Shown piece after piece: positions 8,815 through 21,194 of a stretch of DNA of 64,000 bases. The stretch is from the NCBI RefSeq assembly GCF_016803135.1, contig NZ_JAEVFE010000002.1, positions 496,001 to 560,000 of the forward strand, in the 5' to 3' direction. The DNA comes from Altererythrobacter sp. C41. GTDB lineage: Bacteria; Pseudomonadota; Alphaproteobacteria; Sphingomonadales; Sphingomonadaceae. The notes beneath the pieces were generated by a model. The model did not search any database, was not told the DNA's origin, and was given only the letters and a program-made list of their open reading frames with translations. Positions within the stretch are counted from its first letter, which is position 1. Each line of letters begins with the position of its first letter. The translations under genes and the position numbers were made by a program.

Positions 8815-9435
8815 GTGTTCGACAAGGCCGCTTTCCGCAACGCGCTCGGCAGCTTCGTGACCGGCGTGACGATCGTCACCACCCGCGACGCGTCGGGGCA
8901 TCCGGTGGGCCTCACCGCCAACAGCTTCAACTCGGTCTCGCTCGACCCGCCGATGGTGCTGTGGAGCCTGTCGCTCGACAGCGGCAATCTCGCGGCCTTC
9001 CGCGACGCGCAGAGCTGGGCGGTCCATGTCCTCGCCTCGGGGCAGCAGGAAATGTCGGACCGGTTCGCGCGGCGGGGGGCGGACAAGTTCGCCGGCCTCG
9101 AGGTGACCGACGGGCCCGAGGGCGCGCCGCTGATCGAAGGCTGCGCGGCGCGCTTCGGCTGCTGCGCGCGCTTCGAGTACGAGGGCGGCGATCATGCGAT
9201 CTTCCTCGGCGAAGTGGTCGATTTCGACCGCAGCGAGGCCGATCCGCTGATCTATCACGGCGGCCGCTACGGCCGGGTCATGCCGCCCGCGCGGGCGGAA
9301 CTCGATCCGCAGGACCACGCGCAGCTCGTCGCCTCCGGCCTCCTGCGCGAGAGCGGCGGGAAATGGGTCCTGACCGGGCAGGGCGAAGCGCAGCTCGCGC
9401 TGCTGCAGCGGATCGCGCGCGACAGCCCTGCCTGA
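8815..9435 (+). CDS. Flavin reductase family protein (split-barrel FMN-binding)
   Basis: The protein has the flavin-reductase domain seen in short-chain NAD(P)H:flavin oxidoreductases: FDKAAFRNALGSFVTGVTIV, then LTANSFNSVSLDPPMVLWSL and FLGEVVDF, with the late YHGGRYGRV motif. Such enzymes supply reduced FMN/FAD to partner monooxygenases. A winged-helix-like tail (LVASGLLRESGGKWVLTGQGEAQL) extends past the usual domain. I place the start at GTG 8815, just before FDKAAF; TTG 8779 is also in frame but lies only 5 bases from the divergent gene start. No monooxygenase partner is adjacent. Confidence 0.8.
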   Translation: MFDKAAFRNALGSFVTGVTIVTTRDASGHPVGLTANSFNSVSLDPPMVLWSLSLDSGNLAAFRDAQSWAVHVLASGQQEMSDRFARRGADKFAGLEVTDGPEGAPLIEGCAARFGCCARFEYEGGDHAIFLGEVVDFDRSEADPLIYHGGRYGRVMPPARAELDPQDHAQLVASGLLRESGGKWVLTGQGEAQLALLQRIARDSPA

Positions 9436-9459
9436 GCCCCCGGATCTCTACCCGCTTGC

Positions 9460-9483
9460 ACATATAACAATATCTTTATATGT
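9460..9483 (+). promoter_or_regulatory. ArsR-type operator upstream of the methionine operon
   Basis: ACATATAA (9460-9467) and TTATATGT (9476-9483) form a perfect 8-bp inverted repeat with an 8-base spacer, in an AT-rich island that stands out from the GC-rich surroundings. It ends 8 bases before the start of the ArsR-type gene, so it probably covers the promoter or leader. AT-rich dyads like this are typical ArsR-family targets; autoregulation is inferred. Confidence 0.7.
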
Positions 9484-9491
9484 AGGTCCGC

Positions 9492-10475
9492 ATGCGGATC
9501 GAAACGATCATGCGGGCGCTTGCCGACCCCACCAGGCTGCGGATCATGCGGCTGCTCGCTGCCATGGAACTGGCGGTGGGCGAACTGGCGCAGGTCCTCG
9601 GGCAGAGTCAGCCGCGCGTCTCGCGCCATGTCGGCATCCTGTGCGACGCGGGTCTGGCCGAGCGGCACCGGGAGGGGAGCTGGGTGTTCCTGCGCGCGAG
9701 CATCGGCAAGGAGCGCGGCACGCCGGTCGGCGAAGCGGTCGCGCGTCTGCTCGCCACCGCCGAGCGCGAGGATGCGGATTTCGCCGCCGCCTGCGCCGAG
9801 GACCGGCGCCAGCTCGCCGCGATCCGCGCCGCACGCGAAAGCAGCGCGGAGACCTATTTCGCACGCCACGCCGAAGTCTGGGACGAGCTGCGCCAGCTCC
9901 ACAGCCCCGACGAGCAGGTCGAGGCGAAGCTCGCCGAGGCGCTGGGCGACGAGCCGCTCGGCCACGTGCTCGACATCGGCACCGGCACCGGCCGCATGGC
10001 CGAACTCTTCGCCGCCCGCGCCGAGCGCGTCGTCGCCCTCGACAAGAGCCTCGACATGCTACGCTTCGCACGTGCGAAATTGCAGAACTTGCCGTCGGGC
10101 GCAGTAGAACTCGTCCAGGGCGATTTTGCCGCGCTGCCCTTCCCGGCGCGCGGGTTCGACACGGTGCTGCTGCATCAGGTGCTCCACTTCGCGCAGGACC
10201 CGGCTGCTCCGCTGGCAGAGGCGGCGCGGGTCACGCGGCCGGGCGGGCGGATTGCGATCGTCGATTTCGACGCGCATCAGCGCGAGGAGCTTCGCGACCG
10301 CCATGCGCATGCGCGGCTCGGCTTTACCGACGCCGCTATCGCGGGCCTGCTGACGGAGGCCGGGTTCACCCCCGCACCGCCGATCGCGCTCGAAGGCGGC
10401 GAGCTGGTGGTCAAGATCTGGCTCGGCACGCGGCAGGGTGCTCCCGCCAGGGCGGGAAGGAAAGCAACGCGATGA
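9492..10475 (+). CDS. ArsR-family regulator fused to a SAM-dependent methyltransferase domain
   Basis: Predicted 327 residues. An N-terminal winged helix-turn-helix (about 1-85: MRALADPTRLRIMRLL, then VGELAQVLGQSQPRVSRHVGIL) is of ArsR type without the metal-binding cysteine motif. A class I methyltransferase domain follows (about 125-300) with the SAM-binding loop VLDIGTGTGRM near residue 159 and LDKSLDML. Such fusions regulate methionine-cycle genes in several proteobacteria, presumably by sensing SAM or SAH (family knowledge). Here it heads the operon with metF and metH, overlapping metF by ATGA, and carries a dyad operator just upstream. Confidence 0.88.
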   Translation: MRIETIMRALADPTRLRIMRLLAAMELAVGELAQVLGQSQPRVSRHVGILCDAGLAERHREGSWVFLRASIGKERGTPVGEAVARLLATAEREDADFAAACAEDRRQLAAIRAARESSAETYFARHAEVWDELRQLHSPDEQVEAKLAEALGDEPLGHVLDIGTGTGRMAELFAARAERVVALDKSLDMLRFARAKLQNLPSGAVELVQGDFAALPFPARGFDTVLLHQVLHFAQDPAAPLAEAARVTRPGGRIAIVDFDAHQREELRDRHAHARLGFTDAAIAGLLTEAGFTPAPPIALEGGELVVKIWLGTRQGAPARAGRKATR

Positions 10476-11401
10476 GCCCGACGTTCGATCAGATGCAGGA
10501 AGCGCGCACCGCGCTCGACGCGCCGCTGTTCTCCGGCCTGCCGGGAGACATTGACGTATCGTTCGAGTTCTTCCCGCCGCGGACCGAGAAGATGGCGCAG
10601 ACGCTGTGGGAAAGCGTGAAGACGCTCGAACCGCTGGGCCCGCGCTTCGTCTCGGTGACCTACGGCGCGGGCGGTTCGACGCGCGAGCGTACACACGAGC
10701 AGGTCGTCCGGATCAACCGCGAGACGAACATCCCGGCCGCCGCGCACCTCACCTGCGTCCAGGCCACGCGCGAGGAGATCGACGAGATCGCGCGGCATTA
10801 CTGGGACAGCGGCATCCGCCATGTCGTCGCCCTGCGCGGCGATCCGCCGGACGGGCAATCGCGCTACACGCCGCATCCCGGCGGCTATGCCAATGCGGCT
10901 GAGCTGATCGCCGGGCTGAAGGCGGTGGCGCCGTTCGAGATTTCGGTCGCCGCCTATCCCGAGGTTCACCCCGATGCGGCGGATGCCCAGGCCGACCTCG
11001 ACAACCTGAAGCGCAAGTTCGACGCGGGCGCCACTCGGGCGATCACGCAGTTCTTCTTCGAGCCCGAATGCTTCTTCCGCTTCCGCGACAAGGTGGCCGC
11101 CGCGGGGATCGAGGGAGAGATCGTGCCCGGGATCATGCCGGTGATGAGCTTCGCCAGCGTGCAGCGCATGGCCGGGCTGTGCGGCACTGCGATCCCGGCA
11201 TGGATGGAGGGCCTGTTCGCCGGCCTCGACGAGCACCCCGCCGCGCGCCAGCTCGTTTCCGCGACGATCGCGGCCGAGCTGTCGCGCCGCCTCTACGCCG
11301 GCGGCGTGCGGCAGTTCCACTTCTACACACTCAACCGCGCGGAGCTGAGCTACGCTATCTGCCACATGCTCGGCGTGCGGCCCAGGGGAGACGCAAGATG
11401 A
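10472..11401 (+). CDS. metF: Methylenetetrahydrofolate reductase
   Basis: 309 residues, the normal size of bacterial MetF. It is a FAD enzyme that reduces 5,10-methylene-THF to 5-methyl-THF, the methyl donor for methionine synthase. Diagnostic stretches are VSFEFFPPRTEKM near the N-terminus, FVSVTYGAGGSTRERT, HVVALRGDPP, and the QFFFEP motif with PGIMPVMSF. The start ATG 10472 overlaps the regulator stop, and its own stop overlaps the next start (ATGA, 11398-11401), so translation is coupled along the operon. Confidence 0.97.
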   Translation: MSPTFDQMQEARTALDAPLFSGLPGDIDVSFEFFPPRTEKMAQTLWESVKTLEPLGPRFVSVTYGAGGSTRERTHEQVVRINRETNIPAAAHLTCVQATREEIDEIARHYWDSGIRHVVALRGDPPDGQSRYTPHPGGYANAAELIAGLKAVAPFEISVAAYPEVHPDAADAQADLDNLKRKFDAGATRAITQFFFEPECFFRFRDKVAAAGIEGEIVPGIMPVMSFASVQRMAGLCGTAIPAWMEGLFAGLDEHPAARQLVSATIAAELSRRLYAGGVRQFHFYTLNRAELSYAICHMLGVRPRGDAR

Positions 11402-12444
11402 ACGCCCGCGAACGCCTGCGGGCCGAGGCTTCGAAACGCATTCTGATCAAGGACGGGCCTTATGGTACGGCGATCCAGGCGGCGAAGCTTTCGGCGGCCG
11501 AGTACGCGGGCGATACCGGATTGCCGCAGGATCAGAAGGGCAACAACGACCTCGTCAACCTGACGCAGCCGGGCGTGATCCGCCGCATCTGCGACAGCTA
11601 TATCGAGGCGGGCGCACATGTCCTCGCGACCAATACCTTCAACGCCAATCGCATCAGCCAGGCCGATTACGGCGCGCAGAATCTCGTGCGTGACATCAAC
11701 CTCGCCGCCGCGCGCGTCATCCGCGAGGCGATCGACGAGGCGACCGCGCGTGATGGAATCGTCCGCTTCGTCGCGGGGGCGGTCGGGCCGACGAACAAGA
11801 CCCTGTCGCTCAGCCCCGATGTCGAAGATCCGGGCTATCGCGAAGTCACGTTCGATGAAGTGAAGGACGTTTATCGCGAACAGGCGGCTGCGCTGGTCGA
11901 AGGCGGGGTCGACTTCATCCTCGTCGAAACCGTGTTCGACACGCTCAACTGCAAGGCCGCGATCATGGCGGTGAAGGAGCTGGAGCGCGAGCTGGGCCGC
12001 GAGGTGCCGCTGATGCTCTCGCTCACGCTGACCGACCTGTCGGGTCGCAACCTGTCCGGGCACACGGTCGATGCGTTCTGGTACACGGTGCGCCATGCCC
12101 GCCCGGTCACCATCGGGCTGAACTGCAGCTTCGGTGCGGAGCAGCTTCGCCCACACGTGCAACTGCTGTCGGGCATCGCCGATACTTTGCTGATGGCCTA
12201 CCCCAACGCGGGCCTGCCTAACGAGCTTGGCGAGTACGACGAGGCGCCGGAAGAGACGGCGGCACTGGTCAAGACCTGGGCGGAAAGCGGCCGCGCCAAT
12301 ATCCTCGGCGGCTGCTGCGGCTCGACCCCCGCGCATATCGCCGCCATTGCCCAGGCGGTCGAAGGCGTGGCACCGCGCGCCATTCCCAAGGCGCCCGAAG
12401 GCACGCGGCTCGCGGGGCTCGAACCGTTCACGATGGCGGCCTGA
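11398..12444 (+). CDS. metH: Methionine synthase, homocysteine-binding module (split MetH, part 1)
   Basis: 348 residues, matching only the first of the four modules of cobalamin-dependent methionine synthase. This module is the zinc barrel that activates homocysteine. The zinc-ligand cysteines are visible in GLNCSFGAEQL and GGCCGSTPAHI. It starts DGPYGTAIQ-like near residue 20, as in MetH. It ends after the barrel with a genuine stop, and the remaining modules are encoded from 12996. Together the two parts (348 + 872 residues) match the length of a single-chain MetH of about 1230 residues. Confidence 0.93.
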   Translation: MNARERLRAEASKRILIKDGPYGTAIQAAKLSAAEYAGDTGLPQDQKGNNDLVNLTQPGVIRRICDSYIEAGAHVLATNTFNANRISQADYGAQNLVRDINLAAARVIREAIDEATARDGIVRFVAGAVGPTNKTLSLSPDVEDPGYREVTFDEVKDVYREQAAALVEGGVDFILVETVFDTLNCKAAIMAVKELERELGREVPLMLSLTLTDLSGRNLSGHTVDAFWYTVRHARPVTIGLNCSFGAEQLRPHVQLLSGIADTLLMAYPNAGLPNELGEYDEAPEETAALVKTWAESGRANILGGCCGSTPAHIAAIAQAVEGVAPRAIPKAPEGTRLAGLEPFTMAA

Positions 12445-12448
12445 GGCC

Positions 12449-12970
12449 GTGGCTACCGACGTTTCATGGCGCATCCGCCAGGCGACGCGCGAGGATGCCG
12501 GCGCACTCGCGCTGATCGGCGCGGCAACCTTTCTGGAGACCTTTGCCGACGTGCTGGATGGCGCGGCGATCGTCGCGCACTGCGAGCAGGCGCACAGCCG
12601 CGCGACCTATGAAGCCTATCTCGACGCCGGCGCACAGGCCTGGCTCGCCGAAGTCGAGCCTGGCCAGGCTCCGGTCGGCTATGCGCTTTCGGCCGAGCCC
12701 GATCTGCCTGGTGCGCGTGAGGGCGACCGGGAGCTGAAGCGCATCTATTCGCTGTCGCGCTTCCACGGCAGCGGGCTCGGGGCAGCGCTGATGGCAGCGG
12801 CGGTCGAGGCAGCAACGGGCCACGAACGGCTCCTGCTCGGCGTCTATGCCCGCAACGCGCGCGCCATCGCCTTCTATCGCAAACAGGGCTTCGAACCGAT
12901 CGGCGAACGCCGCTTCGACGTGGGCGGCAAGCTCTACGACGACGCCGTGCTCGCGCGCCCTCTGCGCTGA
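12449..12970 (+). CDS. GNAT-family N-acetyltransferase
   Basis: 173 residues beginning at GTG 12449 ([20 protein letters not shown]), four bases after the metH part 1 stop. The GNAT acetyl-CoA-binding region is seen as [20 protein letters not shown] (motif A, Q/R-x-x-G-x-G/A type), followed by [21 protein letters not shown] and an [13 protein letters not shown] ending. The target is unknown; it could be an amino acid, a metabolite or a protein N-terminus. It is unusual in sitting between the two halves of methionine synthase in the same operon. Confidence 0.85.
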   Translation: MATDVSWRIRQATREDAGALALIGAATFLETFADVLDGAAIVAHCEQAHSRATYEAYLDAGAQAWLAEVEPGQAPVGYALSAEPDLPGAREGDRELKRIYSLSRFHGSGLGAALMAAAVEAATGHERLLLGVYARNARAIAFYRKQGFEPIGERRFDVGGKLYDDAVLARPLR

Positions 12971-12995
12971 GCCACCGGCAAAAACGGACCCCTCG

Positions 12996-15614
<2,619 letters not shown>

Positions 15615-15650
15615 CCGGGCGCAAGTAATCGCGCAGGAATTCGCATGTCA

Positions 15651-15672
15651 TCCGGAGGAGCGATTCTCCGGA
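15651..15672 (+). terminator. Hairpin after metH, possible terminator
   Basis: TCCGGAG (15651-15657) pairs with CTCCGGA (15666-15672) across an 8-base loop. It lies 36 bases after the metH stop and just before the riboswitch, where an operon boundary is expected. There is no T-run, so it could equally be the first helix of the riboswitch leader. Confidence 0.35.
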
Positions 15673-15680
15673 AGCGTCGC

Positions 15681-15876
15681 GCGGGAGAGATCGCGGGCTT
15701 TCGGGCTCGCGGCGCCGAAGGAGCAACCGCCCCGGAAACTCTCAGGCCACCGGACCGCGCGGTGAAGACACTCTGGAAAGCGTCGGGGCTTCGGCCCGGA
15801 CCACCGAAGGGGTAAGCCCAAGCCTTCGCGCATGCGGGGTGCGGACCAAGCTCTCAGGTTTCCCGACAGAGGGGGC
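15681..15876 (+). ncRNA. Tandem glycine riboswitch (gcvT leader)
   Basis: Two glycine aptamers in series fill most of the 313-base gap before gcvT. Aptamer 1 (about 15681-15780) shows GGGAGAGA, GCCGAAGGAGCAA, AAACTCTCAGGC and GGACC; aptamer 2 (about 15781-15876) shows ACCGAAGGGGTAAGCC, AAGCTCTCAGGT and GACAGAGGGGG. These are the conserved blocks of the class. When glycine is bound, the leader of cleavage-system operons generally permits expression. About 50 bases remain between the second aptamer and the gcvT start, where the expression platform would act, probably on ribosome access. Confidence 0.95.
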
Positions 15877-15927
15877 AGGTGGAACGGCGCTTCATGGCGA
15901 AGCGTTGCCGGCCAGTCGGGACAATTG

Positions 15928-17061
15928 ATGAGCGACGATCACGAAACCGCGGAACTGCAAACACTCCCGCTCGATGCATGGCATCGCGCCCAGGGCGCAC
16001 GCATGGTGCCCTTTGCGGGCTACTGGATGCCGATCCAGTACGAGGGGATCGTCGCCGAGCACGAGTGGACGCGCACCCACGCCGGGCTGTTCGACGTCAG
16101 CCATATGGGCCAGCTCCTCGTCTCGGGAGAAGGTGCGGCCGAGGCGCTGGAGGCGCTGCTGCCCGGCGACATCCTATCACTGAAGCCGGGGCGCATCCGC
16201 TATTCCATGCTGCTCGACGAGAACGGCGGCATTCTCGACGACCTGATGGTCACCAACGTCACGCCCGAGGGGGGCACGCCCACCTATTATATCGTGGTCA
16301 ACGGCGCGACCAAGTGGGACGACATCGCCCATCTGCGCGAGTATCTGCCGGACGAGATCACGCTGACCCATCTCGAGGATCAGGCGCTGCTCGCCGTGCA
16401 GGGGCCCGAAGCGGCGAACGCGCTGCGCCGGGTGTTCCGCGACGCGATGGGCGACCTCAAGTTCATGCAGGGCACCGCGTTCCGCTTCGGCGAGATCGAG
16501 ATCGGCATCGGCCGCTCGGGCTATACTGGCGAGGACGGGTTCGAGCTTTCGGTTCCGGCCGAGCACGCGGAGACGATCGCCGGTCGCCTCTGTGCCGAGA
16601 TCGAGATCAAGCCGATCGGCCTCGGCGCGCGCGATTCGTTGCGGCTGGAGGCGGGGCTGCCGCTTTACGGGCACGATCTTTCGCCCGACACCGACCCGAT
16701 CTCCGCCGGCCTGGGCTTCGCGATCGGCAAGCGTCGCCGCGCCGATGGCGGCTTTCCGGGCGCCGAGCGCATCCTCGGCCTGATCGAAAGCGGGACCGAG
16801 ACGAAGCGCGTCGGCCTCACGCTCGACGGCCGCCTGCCCGCGCGCGAGGGCGCACTGGTCTATGCTGGCGACGAGGAAGTCGGCCGCGTCACCAGCGGCG
16901 GCTTCGCGCCGACGCTCGGCCACCCGATCGCGATGGCCTACGTCGCCAGCGGGCATGCCGCCGAGGGCACCGAACTGGAAATCGAAGTCAGGGGCAAGCG
17001 TCTTCCCGCCCGGGTCGCGCCGATGCCTTTCGTCCCCCATCGCTACTACCGAGGAAACTGA
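15928..17061 (+). CDS. gcvT: Aminomethyltransferase, glycine cleavage T-protein
   Basis: 377 residues. It releases ammonia from the aminomethyl group on lipoyl-GcvH and gives methylene-THF. Characteristic stretches are [15 protein letters not shown] near the N-terminus, [27 protein letters not shown] and [20 protein letters not shown]. The start ATG 15928 follows the riboswitch and a TCGGGA ribosome-binding site. It is first in the riboswitch-controlled operon, which also links to the folate chemistry of the methionine operon upstream. Confidence 0.97.
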   Translation: MSDDHETAELQTLPLDAWHRAQGARMVPFAGYWMPIQYEGIVAEHEWTRTHAGLFDVSHMGQLLVSGEGAAEALEALLPGDILSLKPGRIRYSMLLDENGGILDDLMVTNVTPEGGTPTYYIVVNGATKWDDIAHLREYLPDEITLTHLEDQALLAVQGPEAANALRRVFRDAMGDLKFMQGTAFRFGEIEIGIGRSGYTGEDGFELSVPAEHAETIAGRLCAEIEIKPIGLGARDSLRLEAGLPLYGHDLSPDTDPISAGLGFAIGKRRRADGGFPGAERILGLIESGTETKRVGLTLDGRLPAREGALVYAGDEEVGRVTSGGFAPTLGHPIAMAYVASGHAAEGTELEIEVRGKRLPARVAPMPFVPHRYYRGN

Positions 17062-17063
17062 AC

Positions 17064-17435
17064 ATGGCCCGCTATTTCACCGAGGAACACGAATGGATCG
17101 ATGTCGAGGGCGAGACCGCCACCGTCGGCATCACCGATTATGCGCAAAGCCAGCTCGGCGACATCGTCTTCGTCGAGCTGCCCGGCGTCGGCAGTGCGGT
17201 CGAGAAGGGCAAGGATGCCGCGGTGGTCGAGAGCGTCAAGGCCGCCAGCGATGTCTACGCCCCGATCAGCGGGGAAGTGACCGACGCCAACGCGGCGCTC
17301 GAGGACGATCCGGCCCTCGTCAATTCCAGCGCCGAGGAAGACGGCTGGTTTTTCAAGCTGACCATCGCCGACAAGACGCAGCTCGAAGGGCTGATGGACG
17401 AAGCGGGCTACAAGAGCTTCGTCGACGGCCTTTGA
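17064..17435 (+). CDS. gcvH: Glycine cleavage H-protein (lipoyl carrier)
   Basis: 123 residues, the usual size. It begins with [21 protein letters not shown]; the lipoylated lysine lies in ESVKAASD (Lys59). It shuttles the aminomethyl intermediate between P- and T-proteins. Its start is two bases after the gcvT stop. Confidence 0.97.
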   Translation: MARYFTEEHEWIDVEGETATVGITDYAQSQLGDIVFVELPGVGSAVEKGKDAAVVESVKAASDVYAPISGEVTDANAALEDDPALVNSSAEEDGWFFKLTIADKTQLEGLMDEAGYKSFVDGL

Positions 17436-17440
17436 CGTGA

Positions 17441-17514
17441 GTCCCCGCGCAGGCGGGGACCGCAGGCCACCGGCGCTCTGCCCAAAGGCATGAGGCCCCC
17501 GCCTTCGCGGGGGC
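17441..17514. repeat. Pair of small palindromic repeats between gcvH and gcvPA
   Basis: GTCCCCGCGCAGGCGGGGAC (17441-17460) and GCCCCCGCCTTCGCGGGGGC (17495-17514) each form an 8-bp stem with a four-base loop, 34 bases apart. They look like a REP-type extragenic pair inserted inside the operon. They could stabilise or attenuate the downstream P-protein message. Confidence 0.65.
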
Positions 17515-17530
17515 GCAGGAAAGCAAGACT

Positions 17531-18892
17531 ATGCGCTACCTACCCCTGACCGATGCCGACCGCGGCGCGATGCTCGCGAAGATCGGTGCCTCGTCGATCG
17601 ACGACCTGTTCGTGGACGTTCCGCAAGAAGCGCGGCTGTCCGGCCCGATCGAGGGCCTGCCGCTCCACGCCAGCGAAATGGCGGTCGAGCAGCACATGCG
17701 GCGGCTTTCCAAGAAGAACCTCGCCGCGGCCGATGCGCCGTTCTTCCTCGGCGCGGGGGCCTATCGTCATCACGTCCCCGCTTCGGTCGACCATGTGATC
17801 CAGCGCGGCGAGTTTCTGACCGCCTACACGCCCTACCAGCCCGAAATCGCGCAGGGTACGCTGCAGATGCTGTTTGAGTTCCAGAGCCAGGTCGCGCGGC
17901 TCTACGGCTGCGCGGTGGCGAACGCCTCGATGTACGACGGCTCGACCGCCTGCTGGGAAGCGGTGGCGATGGCCGGGCGGGTCACCCGGCGCAAGCGAGC
18001 GGTCCTCTCCGGCGCGCTGCACCCGCACTACGCCGAAGTCGTGCGGACGATGGCCAAGTTCACCGAGGACGAGATCGCCGACGCGCTTCCCTCGCTACAG
18101 GGCACGCCCGATAACGCGGGCCTGATCGCCCGGATCGACGACGAGACGAGCTGCGTGGTCGTGCAGTATCCCGACATTCTCGGCCGCATCCCCGATCTCG
18201 CCGTGATCGCCGAGGCGGCGCATGCCAAGGGTGCGCTGCTGATCGCGGTGAACACCGAGCCTGTGGCGCTCGGCGCGATCAAGGCGCCGGGCGAGCTGGG
18301 CGCGGACATCGTGGTCGGCGAGGGTCAGGCGATCGGCGTCGGCCTGCAGTTCGGCGGGCCCTACCTTGGCCTGTTCGCGGTGCGCGATCCCAAGCATGTG
18401 CGCCAGATGCCGGGCCGCCTCTGCGGCGAGACCGTCGATGCCGAGGGCAAGCGGGGCTTCGTGCTCACGCTCTCGACCCGCGAGCAGCACATCCGCCGCG
18501 AGAAGGCGACCAGCAACATCTGCACCAATTCGGGGCTCTGCGCGCTGGCCTTCTCGGTCCATATGACCCTGCTCGGGGAAGAGGGGCTGCGCCGGCTTGC
18601 GGCCTGGAACCATGCGCTCGCCTGCAAGGCGGCGGATCGACTGGCGCAGGTGCCGGGCGTGCGGGTGCTCAACGACAGCTTCTTCAACGAATTCACGCTC
18701 GTGATCGATGGCGACGCGCGCGAGATCGTGCGCAAGCTTGCCGACGGCGGGATCCTCGCCGGCGTCTCGCTGGGTCGTCTCTATCCCGCGGAAGACGCGC
18801 TCAAGGGCGGCCTGCTCGTCGCGGTCACCGAAACCACCACGGAGGAGGACGTCGAAACGCTTGCCTCCGCCCTGCAGGAGGCGCTGGCATGA
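17531..18892 (+). CDS. gcvPA: Glycine dehydrogenase (decarboxylating) subunit 1
   Basis: 453 residues, corresponding to the N-terminal half of the large single-chain P-protein. It starts [19 protein letters not shown] and includes [38 protein letters not shown], and [15 protein letters not shown] near the end. With subunit 2 it decarboxylates glycine using PLP and loads the aminomethyl group on GcvH. The stop overlaps the gcvPB start (ATGA, 18889-18892), ensuring equal synthesis of the two halves. Confidence 0.97.
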   Translation: MRYLPLTDADRGAMLAKIGASSIDDLFVDVPQEARLSGPIEGLPLHASEMAVEQHMRRLSKKNLAAADAPFFLGAGAYRHHVPASVDHVIQRGEFLTAYTPYQPEIAQGTLQMLFEFQSQVARLYGCAVANASMYDGSTACWEAVAMAGRVTRRKRAVLSGALHPHYAEVVRTMAKFTEDEIADALPSLQGTPDNAGLIARIDDETSCVVVQYPDILGRIPDLAVIAEAAHAKGALLIAVNTEPVALGAIKAPGELGADIVVGEGQAIGVGLQFGGPYLGLFAVRDPKHVRQMPGRLCGETVDAEGKRGFVLTLSTREQHIRREKATSNICTNSGLCALAFSVHMTLLGEEGLRRLAAWNHALACKAADRLAQVPGVRVLNDSFFNEFTLVIDGDAREIVRKLADGGILAGVSLGRLYPAEDALKGGLLVAVTETTTEEDVETLASALQEALA

Positions 18893-20460
18893 ACGCCCCC
18901 AACAAGTCCGGCTGGAAGCCCGAGATGACCGCTGCCGACGATGGCATGCACAGCGGCCCGCAGACCGTCACCGGCAACCGCGCGCTGATGCTCGAAGAGC
19001 CGCTGATATTCGAACTGGCGGGCACCGACACCACCGGCGTCGACCTGCCGGAGATCGAAAATGGCGCGAACCGCCTCGGCGGGATGGAACGAACGGCGCC
19101 GGTCGGCTTGCCCGGCCTTTCGGAGCCCGAGACGGTGCGCCACTACACCCGCCTCAGCCGCCAGAACTACGCGATCGACCTCGGCCTCTTTCCGCTCGGC
19201 AGTTGCACGATGAAGCACAATCCGCGGCTCAACGAGAAAGTCGCGCGCATGCCCGGCTTCGCCGACGTGCACCCGTTGCAGCCGGTCTCGACCGTGCGCG
19301 GGGCGCTGGAGGTGATCAACGAACTGGCGTTCTGGCTGATCGATCTCACCGGTATGCACGGCGTCGCGATGAGCCCCAAGGCGGGCGCGCACGGCGAGCT
19401 CTGCGGCATCCTGTGCATCCGCGCCGCGCTCGAGGCGCGCGGCGACCCGCGTGAGGTGATCCTCGTGCCCGAAAGCGCGCACGGCACCAATCCCGCGACC
19501 GCAGCCTTTGCCGGCTACCGTGTCGAGAACATCCCCGCCAATGCCGACGGCCGGGTCGATCTTGAGGCGCTCAAGGCCCGCCTCGGGCCCGACGTGGCGG
19601 CGGTGATGATCACCAATCCGAACACCTGCGGTTTGTTCGAGCGCGACATGAAGGCGATCTCCGACGCGGTCCATGCCGCCGGCGGCTTCGTCTATTGCGA
19701 CGGGGCGAACTTCAACGCCATCGTCGGCAAGGTCCGTCCTGGCGACCTCGGCGTCGATGCGATGCACATCAACCTGCACAAGACCTTCTCCACCCCGCAC
19801 GGCGGCGGCGGACCGGGCTCCGGGCCGGTAGTGCTGAGCGAGGCGCTGAGCCCCTACGGCCCGCTGCCGTTCACCGCGCGCACCGCCGACGGCGTGGTCC
19901 ATCTCGTCGAGGAGGAGAACGCGGCGGAGTTCGACCACACGCGGGCGTTCGGCCGCATGACTGCATTCCACGGGCAGATGGGCATGTTCACCCGCGCGCT
20001 CGCCTATATCCTCAGTCACGGCGCGGACGGGCTTCGTCAGGTGGCGGAGGATGCGGTGCTCAATGCCAACTACATTCTGCGTAGTCTTGATGACCTGCTC
20101 GAAGCGCCGTTCGGCGAGAGCGGCCCGTGCATGCACGAGGCGCTGTTCGGCGATCGCGGCTTCGGCGAAGGGCTGTCGACGCTCGATCTCGCCAAGTCGC
20201 TGATCGACGAGGGCTATCATCCGATGACGATGTATTTTCCGCTGGTCGTCCACGGCGCCATGCTGATCGAACCGACCGAGACCGAGAGCAAGGCGGGCCT
20301 CGATCAGTTCATCGCCGCGCTGCGCAACGTGGCCGAGCGTGCCAGGGCGAGCGATGCGTCGATGAAGCAGGCGCCCTACTACGCACCGCGCCGCCGCCTC
20401 GACGAAACGCTAGCGGCGAGGAAGCCGGTGCTGGCCTGGAGCGATCCCAACTCCGCCTGA
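18889..20460 (+). CDS. gcvPB: Glycine dehydrogenase (decarboxylating) subunit 2
   Basis: 523 residues, the C-terminal half of the P-protein. The PLP lysine is Lys298 in [19 protein letters not shown]. Other family stretches are [28 protein letters not shown] and [16 protein letters not shown]. The start is coupled to gcvPA and the stop overlaps the following Nmad3-type gene by one base. Confidence 0.97.
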   Translation: MNAPNKSGWKPEMTAADDGMHSGPQTVTGNRALMLEEPLIFELAGTDTTGVDLPEIENGANRLGGMERTAPVGLPGLSEPETVRHYTRLSRQNYAIDLGLFPLGSCTMKHNPRLNEKVARMPGFADVHPLQPVSTVRGALEVINELAFWLIDLTGMHGVAMSPKAGAHGELCGILCIRAALEARGDPREVILVPESAHGTNPATAAFAGYRVENIPANADGRVDLEALKARLGPDVAAVMITNPNTCGLFERDMKAISDAVHAAGGFVYCDGANFNAIVGKVRPGDLGVDAMHINLHKTFSTPHGGGGPGSGPVVLSEALSPYGPLPFTARTADGVVHLVEEENAAEFDHTRAFGRMTAFHGQMGMFTRALAYILSHGADGLRQVAEDAVLNANYILRSLDDLLEAPFGESGPCMHEALFGDRGFGEGLSTLDLAKSLIDEGYHPMTMYFPLVVHGAMLIEPTETESKAGLDQFIAALRNVAERARASDASMKQAPYYAPRRRLDETLAARKPVLAWSDPNSA

Positions 20461-21194
20461 TGCGGATCGTCCTGAGCAGGAAAGGCTTCGACAGCACTTC
20501 GGGTGGCGGCCCGTCGCCGATCGTCGACGGAAGGCCGCTCAGCTTGCCGATTCCGGCAGCCGGGCATTCGCGCACGACTTACGGTGCGCTGGGCTTGGGC
20601 GAACATGCCGCGTGCGCCAGCAAGGGCCGGTTGGGCGCCGACGATCTGTGCCATCACGATCCGATGTTCCTGGCGAACGGCACCTGCCTGTTCGGCCAGT
20701 GCGGCGCGGCGCAGACGCATCTGGCCAACCGCGGCGTCAGGGCGGGTGATGTATTCCTGTTCTTCGGCTTGTTCCGCGAGGACGACACGGGCGAGCCGCA
20801 TCACCGGATCTTCGGCTATCTCGAGGTCGAACGGCGGATCGATCTCACGGGTTGCGACGCGGCCGCGCTCGCCGGCTTGCGCGATCAGGGGCATCCCCAC
20901 GCCATCGCCATGCACGGGCGCAACGATGCGATCTACCGCGGCCGCGGAAGGGAGGCGACTGGCGCGCCCGATGCGCTGCGGCTGACCGTTCCGGGCGGCC
21001 CGCCGAGCCTTTGGCGGCGGCCCGCATGGCTGCGGCGAGGCGGACTCTCCTATCATGACCGGGCGGACCGCTGGCTCCGCGGCGGCCGACTTCGCGCCGT
21101 TGCGCGCGGTCAGGAGTTCGTCGCCGAGATCGGCCGCCGAAAGGCTCCGCGCGAATGGCTCGCGCGGGTGATCGCGGCTATCGAAGCGTCTTGA
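20460..21194 (+). CDS. Nmad3-family (nucleotide modification associated domain 3) protein
   Basis: 244 residues. The start [20 protein letters not shown] with DGRPLSLPIP is the hallmark of the Nmad3 family, which comparative genomics has linked to modified-nucleotide systems; no activity has been demonstrated that I know of. Other visible motifs are HHDPMFLANG, FGQCGAAQTHLANRGV and GDVFLFFGLFR, then a basic C-terminus. Its ATG shares a base with the gcvPB stop, so it is probably co-expressed with glycine cleavage, for which there is no obvious reason. The 3' end overlaps the convergent mmsB end by 17 bases. Confidence 0.75.
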   Translation: MRIVLSRKGFDSTSGGGPSPIVDGRPLSLPIPAAGHSRTTYGALGLGEHAACASKGRLGADDLCHHDPMFLANGTCLFGQCGAAQTHLANRGVRAGDVFLFFGLFREDDTGEPHHRIFGYLEVERRIDLTGCDAAALAGLRDQGHPHAIAMHGRNDAIYRGRGREATGAPDALRLTVPGGPPSLWRRPAWLRRGGLSYHDRADRWLRGGRLRAVARGQEFVAEIGRRKAPREWLARVIAAIEAS

